Of a DNA stretch of 64,000 nt, positions 58,361 through 64,000 are shown one piece after another. How positions within the stretch are numbered: the first letter of the stretch is position 1; each line of letters starts with the position of its first letter. The DNA lies in contig JACRTB010000008.1 of the NCBI GenBank assembly GCA_014385025.1, positions 95,598 through 159,597 on the forward strand, read 5' to 3'. This DNA is from Yanshouia hominis. Its GTDB lineage: Bacteria > Bacillota > Clostridia > Oscillospirales > Ruminococcaceae. A program made the translations under genes and the position numbers. The notes under the pieces are model-generated. The model saw only the letters and a program-made list of their open reading frames with translations, searched no databases and was not told where the DNA came from.

Positions 58361-60133
58361 TTGAGCGAGCAGGAAAGCACGTTGACGTCACACCTGACGG
58401 CTGCGCCGATCACGCCCGCCGCGGAATCGCCTTCCCCCCAGAAAAACAGAAAAAAGAATTTAGCCGGCCTGCGGGGGCGGCTTTATCGCTTTTGTGCATT
58501 CAATGGCCTTGTGCTGATCCGCCGCGGCCGTTGGATCAGACGCCGACTGCTGGGGCTGCTTACCCTGTGCACCGGCCTGCTTTCCGCTTTTGGCGGGCGG
58601 ATTGTGCGCAGCGTCAAAATTTTTGCCGTACGCAATGGAATTTCGCTCGATATGGGCGCCGAGCTGTTTGCAAGCCTGCGGAAAGGGAACGCCGAGGCGC
58701 GCGGACAGAGCGCCGCCGCATGGCTGAAATTCTGGATTCGGGTGCTTCTGGCGCTGCTGGCGCAGGGGATGTCCCGTCTGGTTCGGTCTGTAAACTATCT
58801 GGCGCCTCTGGCGGCCGCGGCGGTATTTCTTGCTGCGGTGCAGGTTGTCACACATACGCAGTTCGGCCTGCAGGTTGTTTACAACGGGGAAGAGCTCGGC
58901 TGCATCGCCGACGAATCGGTCTTTACCAATGCGGAAAAGCAGATGCTGGGGCGTATTGTCTTTGAAGACTATATCAAGCCGGACAATGCGGTTCCGGAGT
59001 TTACCATCGCGGCGCTGCGCCGCAAAAACCTGCTTTCCGAGGATGAGCTCACCGATGCGCTGATCCGTGCCTCGGGCAACGAACTGACCGAAGCGACCGG
59101 CCTTTACGTCGAAGACAAGTTCTTCGGCGCGGTGGAGGACCGCACACGTCTTTTAAAGCTTCTGGACAATATCAAGGACCAGTACCGTTCGGAGGAGTAT
59201 GACCCCACCGAAACGGTTGAGTTTGTCAAGGAAGTGGAGGCGCGCGACGGCCTTTATCCGGTCAGTTCGGTTATCTCACTCTCCGAGATGGGCCGCGAGG
59301 TGACCCGCGAGGAACAGCAGCAGCGTGTTTACACCGCGGTGCAGGGTGACGCGCCGATCATCATCGCGCAGAAAAACGGGATTCCCTATTCCCAGTTGAA
59401 AGCCCTCAATCCCGACATCGAGCAGTCCCTGCTGGTCGGACAGGAGGTGCTCGTCTCCAAAGCGGTTCCGGCCCTTGAGGTCAAGGTGGTGCGGGAGGTC
59501 GTGGAGGAGGTCGAGACGAACTTCAAGATTGAACAGATTCAGGATACCGACCAGTTCCAGGGATATGTCAAGGTGATGCAGAAGGGCGAAAAGGGCCTGA
59601 CAAAAGTAACCAGCCGGGTCAGCTATATCGACGGTGTTGAGGTCGACCGCGAGGAGATTGACAGCGAAGTAATTTCCGAGCCGATCACCGAGAAGGTTAT
59701 CGTCGGCGGCAAGCGGCCGCTTGACAAAATTCCTTCCGGCGGGACGGCGAGCGGAAACTTTATCTGGCCGGCGGCCGGCGGTTATGTCAGCTGCGGCTTC
59801 TATGGCTACTGGGGACACACCGGCATGGATATCGCCTGCAATTACGGCACGCCGGTTTATGCCGCGGCATCCGGTACGGTGACCAAGGCGGTCTATAATA
59901 CGACCGGCTACGGCTATCATATCATCATCAGCCATGGCGGCGGGGTGGAAACCCTCTACGGCCACAACTCCAAGCTGTATGTCAAAGCCGGAGACTGGGT
60001 CGAACAGGGACAGCTGATCGCGGCGGTCGGACGTACCGGACGCGCGTCAGGCAATCATGTCCACTTTGAGATCCGGGTTAACGGCAGGTATATGAATCCC
60101 GCCAATTATATCGGCACCGTCAGTCCTTACTAG
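58361..60133 (+). CDS. membrane-anchored M23 peptidase with LysM and G5 domains
   Basis: A probable peptidoglycan endopeptidase of 590 residues. Order: cytoplasmic N terminus, a transmembrane segment (YLAPLAAAAVFLAAVQVV, about residues 145-165), a helical region, LysM (VYTAVQGDAPIIIAQKNG), G5 (EVKVVREVVEEVETNFKIEQ to EKVIVGGKR) and a C-terminal M23 domain with HTGMD and HVHFEI zinc ligands and active-site YGHNS. The start is TTG 58361, 8 bases after AAGGAG; no ATG is in frame nearby. Likely acts in growth or sporulation wall remodelling. Confidence 0.9.
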   Translation: MSEQESTLTSHLTAAPITPAAESPSPQKNRKKNLAGLRGRLYRFCAFNGLVLIRRGRWIRRRLLGLLTLCTGLLSAFGGRIVRSVKIFAVRNGISLDMGAELFASLRKGNAEARGQSAAAWLKFWIRVLLALLAQGMSRLVRSVNYLAPLAAAAVFLAAVQVVTHTQFGLQVVYNGEELGCIADESVFTNAEKQMLGRIVFEDYIKPDNAVPEFTIAALRRKNLLSEDELTDALIRASGNELTEATGLYVEDKFFGAVEDRTRLLKLLDNIKDQYRSEEYDPTETVEFVKEVEARDGLYPVSSVISLSEMGREVTREEQQQRVYTAVQGDAPIIIAQKNGIPYSQLKALNPDIEQSLLVGQEVLVSKAVPALEVKVVREVVEEVETNFKIEQIQDTDQFQGYVKVMQKGEKGLTKVTSRVSYIDGVEVDREEIDSEVISEPITEKVIVGGKRPLDKIPSGGTASGNFIWPAAGGYVSCGFYGYWGHTGMDIACNYGTPVYAAASGTVTKAVYNTTGYGYHIIISHGGGVETLYGHNSKLYVKAGDWVEQGQLIAAVGRTGRASGNHVHFEIRVNGRYMNPANYIGTVSPY

Positions 60134-60160
60134 GCGCTGGCAGCGTGACGGCAATGTGAG

Positions 60161-60199
60161 AAAAATTTACCGTCCTTTTTAAGGACGGTAAATTTTTTT
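60161..60199. terminator. terminator of the M23 gene
   Basis: AAAAATTTACCGTCC and GGACGGTAAATTTTTTT; a 14-15-bp stem with T-run, 28 bases after the stop. Confidence 0.92.
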
Positions 60200-60231
60200 A
60201 TAAAAAAGCCAGAAAAACTTTTCCTGTATGG

Positions 60232-60260
60232 TTGAATTAACAAAAAAGTTTCGCTATAAT
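60232..60260 (+). promoter_or_regulatory. promoter of sortase B
   Basis: TTGAAT, 17 bases, TATAAT, 45 bases before the start codon. Confidence 0.85.
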
Positions 60261-60305
60261 TGATTTTGTCAATACTTTTTAATTTTTATGTTAGGAGATT
60301 GAGAG

Positions 60306-61160
60306 ATGTCGAGCAGAATGCATTGGACAAAGAAGATGGTGGCACTTATTTTCGCGGCGCTGTTTATTCTCAGCCCTGTGACCTCTTTCGCTTCCGCGGG
60401 CGGAATCACTGGAGAAGCGAATATCAGTGCGGTTTACGATCCCGCTATCATGAACGGCAGCGGAAAGGTCAATATCGCTACCCATAAGGCGGTCAACGGG
60501 GATGTGAAGGGCTGGCTGAGAATTCCCGGTACCAATATCAACTATCCGGTGCTTTACGACAATCGCATCATCGACCAGGGAAACGGCGTCAAGACCCATT
60601 ATTACATCAATCGTGACCTTTATAAGCAGGTCAGCCGTGACGGCGTTATCTATGCCCCTCCCGGAACCCGCTTTGGCAAATCGACGGAGCTTTCCCGCAA
60701 TACCGTCCTGTTCGGGCACAACTGGACCAACTACACCACCGTTCCGGTTGTTGACCGCGACAGCGATGTGATGTTCGCCCAGCTCGCCTCCTTCCATTAC
60801 CTTAACTTTGCCAAGAGTCATCCTTACGTCTATTATTCCACCGAAGATGCCGAGATGACTTGGGTGATCTTTGCAGCGTTCTATACCGATGTCAAATTCA
60901 ACTACATCACCCCCGATATGGATGATGAGATGTTCGCGGCCGTTGTCAACGGCGCCAAGAGCCGCAGCCGCCACAATTACGATGTCGAGGTGGCATACAG
61001 CGACAAGATTCTGACCATGTCCACCTGCACCAGAATGTATGGCCCGAGCGCGAACCAGAGGTTCGTCGTGATGGCCCGCATGATGCGTCCGGGCGAGAGC
61101 GTCCAGAACGCCGTCAAGATCGAGGCAAACCCCAACCCTGTGCTCCCGCAGCTCTATTGA
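60306..61160 (+). CDS. srtB: class B sortase
   Basis: A membrane or secreted transpeptidase that links sorting-signal proteins to the wall. The 284 residues have an N-terminal hydrophobic signal (MVALIFAALFILSP), WLRIPGTNINYPVL, catalytic His138 in LFGHNWTN, Cys241 in LTMSTCTRMYG and Arg252 in NQRFVVMAR. AGGAG precedes the ATG. No LPXTG- or NPXTG-type substrate is encoded in the window. It is adjacent to, but separately transcribed from, the M23 gene. Confidence 0.93.
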   Translation: MSSRMHWTKKMVALIFAALFILSPVTSFASAGGITGEANISAVYDPAIMNGSGKVNIATHKAVNGDVKGWLRIPGTNINYPVLYDNRIIDQGNGVKTHYYINRDLYKQVSRDGVIYAPPGTRFGKSTELSRNTVLFGHNWTNYTTVPVVDRDSDVMFAQLASFHYLNFAKSHPYVYYSTEDAEMTWVIFAAFYTDVKFNYITPDMDDEMFAAVVNGAKSRSRHNYDVEVAYSDKILTMSTCTRMYGPSANQRFVVMARMMRPGESVQNAVKIEANPNPVLPQLY

Positions 61161-61169
61161 GAAGAAGCC

Positions 61170-61204
61170 AGAAGGGCATCCGGCAAACTGCCGGACGCCC
61201 TTCT
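61170..61204 (+). terminator. terminator of sortase B
   Basis: AGAAGGGC-TCCGGCA and TGCCGGA-GCCCTTCT with one internal mismatch, then TTGTTT. Confidence 0.88.
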
Positions 61205-61240
61205 TTGTTTTACAGCAAAGGCAGCCCCGTTTGGTGGGCC

Positions 61241-61520
61241 CCCGCGGAAATATGCGACTGGGCAAGCCGCTTCACCGCGCTTTCATGCGCGGCCGATATC
61301 AGGTCCTTTATATGAGAATAGGTCTGTCCGCTCCTTTTAGATGGGTATGGCTGCACAGACAACAGGTGATAGATGCTCCATAGATGGCAGAACGCACGTA
61401 AGCGGTGCATGGTGCCGCTCTCAGTTCGGACACGTCGGATACCGGGTCCCCGCGGAAATATGCGACTGGCAAGCCGCTTCATCGCGCCTTAATGTGCAGC
61501 CGATAGCCGGCATCAGGTCT
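61241..61520. repeat. pair of about 70-bp direct repeats 207 bp apart
   Basis: CCCGCGGAAATATGCGACTG and the following CAAGCCGCTTCA, CGCG, CCGATA and CATCAGGTC or TATCAGGTC occur at 61241-61304 and 61448-61518. The sequence between them shows no gene. The first copy starts just after the sortase terminator. It may be a small mobile repeat or a duplicated intergenic block. Confidence 0.75.
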
Positions 61521-61561
61521 CATATAGGGTGCCGGCGCGGCCGCCCGTTATACGGGTTGAC

Positions 61562-62146
61562 CTACGCCAGCAGGATGATCTGATCCGCCAGCACGCGCGC
61601 GGTTTCCTCGCTGTGAGTCGCCAGAAAGACTGTCTTTCCGCGGCTTTGTTCCCGGAGGAAATCCTCCGCCTGCCTGCGGGTCTCTCCGTCGAGACCGGTA
61701 AAGGGTTCATCCAGAAAAAGCAGCTCGTAATCCGCGAGCAGTGCCCGCGCGAGAGCAATCCGGCGCTGCATTCCGCCGCTCAGCGTACGGACGGGACGGC
61801 GGAGAAACCCCTTCAGTCCGAGGGAGGCCAGCACCGCTTCGAGCGTTCGGTCCTCCGCGCGGGGGGCGGACAGCCGCAAATTGGCGCGGACGCTGAGGTT
61901 TTCGCAGAGCCGGTTTTCCTGAAATACGGCGCTTTTTTTTCTTTCCGCAAAGCCGGAGAGCCGCCCGGAATCGGGCGGCAGCAGTCCCATCATGACCCGC
62001 AGCAGGGTGGTTTTGCCGCAGCCGGAGGGCCCCATGACGCAGACGCGGCTCCCGGCCGGAACCGACAGGCGGAAACGGTCGAGGACAGTCATTTCCCCAA
62101 AGCGGACGGTCAGATTTTCGATGGAAAGCGTTTCGATGGGACTCAC
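61562..62146 (-). CDS. ABC transporter ATPase (SsuB/TauB type)
   Basis: The nucleotide-binding subunit partnered with the upstream permease. The 194 residues have Walker A GPSGCGKTT, signature LSGGMQRRIALARAL, Walker B LLFLDEPFTGLD and H-loop ATHS. This is short for the family (about 240), with little after the H-loop. The start is GTG 62146, which makes a 4-base GTGA overlap with the permease stop and follows AAAGGAT. Confidence 0.88.
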   Translation of the reverse strand: MSPIETLSIENLTVRFGEMTVLDRFRLSVPAGSRVCVMGPSGCGKTTLLRVMMGLLPPDSGRLSGFAERKKSAVFQENRLCENLSVRANLRLSAPRAEDRTLEAVLASLGLKGFLRRPVRTLSGGMQRRIALARALLADYELLFLDEPFTGLDGETRRQAEDFLREQSRGKTVFLATHSEETARVLADQIILLA

Positions 62147-62901
62147 ATCCTTTCGATTGCCCGCATGGCCGAGTCGAGCAGTCCGAGGAAAATCCGCCCG
62201 AACAGCAGGCTCATCAGGATAATCACGACGGTCCAGGCGAAAAGTCCGGGGATATCGTAGTAGATTTTCGACTCGTAAAGCCGTTCCCCGATCGAGCCCG
62301 CCGGGATACCGATCACCTCGGCGGCGACGCCGGCCTTCCAGCAGAGGCCGAGGGCCAGCCCGCAGCCCGAGCGCAGGAACGGAAGAACCTGTGAGAGATA
62401 AATACAGCGCAGGCGCCCGAGCCGCCCCACGCCAAACAGATCGGCCATCTCCAGCAGAAGGGGGTCGGTCGCCGAAATGCCGGCGAGCAGATTGGTGTAG
62501 ATGACCGGCAGCGTCATCAGAAAAGCGATCACCGCCGAAAGATTGCGGGAAGGCACCCAGGTCAGCAGCAGAATGGTAAAGGAGGCGACCGGAGAGGCCT
62601 TGATCAGCGCCATTGCAGGCGACAGAAATTCCTTCACCGGCCGAAAGCGAGCGCTCAGAGCGGCTGCGGACGCGCCGCACAAAAGCCCCAGCAGAAAACC
62701 GCCCGCGATCCGGACAAAGGAGAAAAGAACGGCGGTCCAAAGCTCGGCGGTCACGAGCAGGGCGCAGAACCGCCGGAAAACCACGTGCGGAGCGGGCAGA
62801 AGAATCTCCGCGTCGAGCCGCAGACTCAGCATCTGCCAAAGAAGCAGCCAGACTGCGAGAGAAAGCAGCACAGGCGCAGAACGGCGGTAAAATTTTTGCA
62901 T
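62143..62901 (-). CDS. ABC transporter permease (SsuC/TauC type)
   Basis: A 252-residue membrane subunit of the nitrate/sulfonate/taurine/HMP-precursor group: RIAGGFLLGLLCGASAAALS, the EAA region LFGVGRLGRLRCIYLSQVLP and IPAGSIGERLYESKIYYDIP near the C terminus, typical of this group. No substrate-binding protein is adjacent, so the ligand (sulfonate, thiamine precursor or other) cannot be told. Confidence 0.88.
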   Translation of the reverse strand: MQKFYRRSAPVLLSLAVWLLLWQMLSLRLDAEILLPAPHVVFRRFCALLVTAELWTAVLFSFVRIAGGFLLGLLCGASAAALSARFRPVKEFLSPAMALIKASPVASFTILLLTWVPSRNLSAVIAFLMTLPVIYTNLLAGISATDPLLLEMADLFGVGRLGRLRCIYLSQVLPFLRSGCGLALGLCWKAGVAAEVIGIPAGSIGERLYESKIYYDIPGLFAWTVVIILMSLLFGRIFLGLLDSAMRAIERM

Positions 62902-63001
62902 CGTGCTCCTCCTCTCCGGTCAAATGACAGGGCTATTGTAACACAAAGTCCCGCGGCGGGCAACCTGACGGCCGCTTCAAACGGCGCGGACGGAAGGATG
63001 T

Positions 63002-63691
63002 TCAGCGGCGGACGCTCTCCTTTTCGCGGATGGCCGACAGGACGGCGAGCAGCACCGCGCCGCAGAGCCAGACGGAACGGATTCCGAACAGCCCGGTCAG
63101 CAGCGCCCCGGCCATGCCGCCCGCGCAGAACAGCCCGATGATCGCAAAATAGCGCAGCGCGCTTTCGAGGGCATGGTGGTCGCGGGAGAACAGATAGCTG
63201 CAAAAGCTTTCCGCCGCGCTGCGAAGATTCCCGGTGCACATGGTGGTGGCATAAGGGAGGCCGTGCATCCGGCGGAAGGTATTGACCTGCAGCGAGCAGA
63301 TCAGCGAAACGGTGGTGTTGACGAGCGCGTGCGGAACCGAAACGGGGACGAAGCCGATCACCAGCACCAACGCCGCTTCCAGCAGAAGAATGATCTGCAT
63401 CCAGTGCAGTCCGCTCTTGTGAGGGAAAACGGCCTTAATCCATTCGGAAATCAAAACTCCCAGAAAAAAGGCACAGATCGGCAGAAGATAATAAGCGGCG
63501 GCTTTGGCGTCGCCGCGCGCGGCGGCCAGCGACATCAGAACGATATTGCCGGTTTGCGCGTTTGCAAAAACGCCGCCGCGGGTCAGATAGGTATAGGCGT
63601 CAAAAAATCCGCCCGCAAAGGCCAGCGCAAGGCCGACGGCAAGCTGTTCGTGGCGCGGGACCGCGCTGCCGGAACGCTGAGAAGAGGGCAC
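63002..63691 (-). CDS. YoaK/DUF1275 family membrane protein
   Basis: A 229-residue integral membrane protein with about six hydrophobic segments and the DUF1275 hallmarks AGGFFDAYTYLTRGGVFANA, QTGNIVLM and a later MCTGNLRSAAES. No function is established. It stands alone, 100 bases beyond the ABC permease start. Confidence 0.9.
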   Translation of the reverse strand: MPSSQRSGSAVPRHEQLAVGLALAFAGGFFDAYTYLTRGGVFANAQTGNIVLMSLAAARGDAKAAAYYLLPICAFFLGVLISEWIKAVFPHKSGLHWMQIILLLEAALVLVIGFVPVSVPHALVNTTVSLICSLQVNTFRRMHGLPYATTMCTGNLRSAAESFCSYLFSRDHHALESALRYFAIIGLFCAGGMAGALLTGLFGIRSVWLCGAVLLAVLSAIREKESVRR

Positions 63692-63796
63692 GGAACCACC
63701 TCGCTTTCAGGATTCCCGTTTATTATAGACAATCGTGCAGAAAATGCAAGTCTTTCCTTCTTTTGCGGTTTCAAAAACTTGCTGGGTGTAGGTTTG

Positions 63797-64000
63797 TCAA
63801 ACATATTGGACAGCAAACTCAAAAGGAGAAAGCCAACCAAGGGGTCTCATAGGGAAGTTGTTGGAGCGGCGATTGTGGACGGCGAGCTGCTTTGCAAAGT
63901 CGTTCGGCGAGTAGAAGCTGTGGCAGGAGTAAAAACGTTTCTGGTCTTCCCGGTGGCTGCGTTCCACCTTGCCGTTATGGCGGGGCGTGTAGGGGCGAAT
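63797..64000 (-). mobile_element. IS481-type transposase, C-terminal end at window edge
   Basis: The minus-strand frame reads IRPYTPRHNGKVERSHREDQ, KRFYSCHSFYSPNDFAKQLA and NNFPMRPLGWLSPFEF and stops at 63799-63797. NGKVERSHR includes the third catalytic acidic residue of the integrase core, and MRPLGW-PFE is typical of IS481. The rest of the gene lies beyond 64000. The element tip is probably near 63784. Confidence 0.85.

Noticed and set aside
1..64000. CRISPR array
   Set aside because: No series of short regularly spaced repeats was seen; the repeats found are two- or three-copy tandem or dispersed blocks.
1..64000. rRNA genes, replication origin or prophage structural genes
   Set aside because: No rRNA, dnaA-box cluster, or phage capsid, tail or terminase sequence was recognised.

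Overview
The window looks like a chromosomal segment of a spore-forming, butyrate-producing, high-GC Clostridia (Ruminococcaceae/Oscillospiraceae-like). Evidence: spoIIAA-spoIIAB-sigF and a spoIVFA/spoIVFB pair, a thiolase-crotonase-hydroxybutyryl-CoA dehydrogenase set, a CIRCE element, a T-box, class B sortase, M23/LysM/G5 wall enzyme, Gram-positive lipoproteins and strong AGGAGG ribosome binding sites. Genus is inference.

Layout. 1-14.3 kb: proline synthesis (proB-proA), a CNNM/CorC-like transporter, a uracil permease behind a leader-peptide attenuator, HrcA/CIRCE-type htpG, a DMT transporter, a class B PBP divergent from the spoIIA operon, and a YcbA/YcbB-like two-component pair. 14.3-17.9 kb: a three-gene unit (Na+/solute symporter, ornithine-cyclodeaminase-like enzyme, opine-dehydrogenase-like enzyme). 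18-26.9 kb: spoIVF pair behind a sigma-E-like promoter, small membrane proteins behind a long attenuated leader, an HD protein, a complete type IIA topoisomerase pair, a YbaK deacylase and a zincin. 26.9-28.1 kb: gene-poor decayed island containing a well-formed stand-alone RNA candidate. 28.1-33.9 kb: FmdE-like protein and a family-5 peptide/nickel-type ABC transporter with a fused double ATPase, behind an attenuator-like leader. 34-35.4 kb: a Trp-specifier T-box and trpX without its permease and ATPase. 35.6-38.6 kb: thl-crt-hbd.

38.6-49.6 kb is an acquired, mosaic region: an IS200 copy with a frameshifted transposase, a lower-GC GntR/lyase/cysteine-hydrolase/TAXI-TRAP cluster, an IS remnant, a decaying iron-type ABC transporter (frameshifts and truncation), island scraps, then tRNA-Leu(UAG). 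49.7-55.3 kb is a tight minus-strand operon murD-M42-M42-GNAT-YnbB-like. 55.6-64 kb holds a 40-residue small protein, patatin, gluQ, an M23 peptidase with LysM and G5 domains, sortase B, an orphan SsuBC-like ABC pair, a DUF1275 protein and the end of an IS481-type transposase running off the window.

Regulation is unusually legible: several promoters with 17-bp spacers, four leader/attenuator arrangements (uracil permease, the 20.7 kb membrane pair, fmdE-ABC, trpX), CIRCE, and a GntR operator region. All functional calls are from reading sequence and family knowledge; no search was run.
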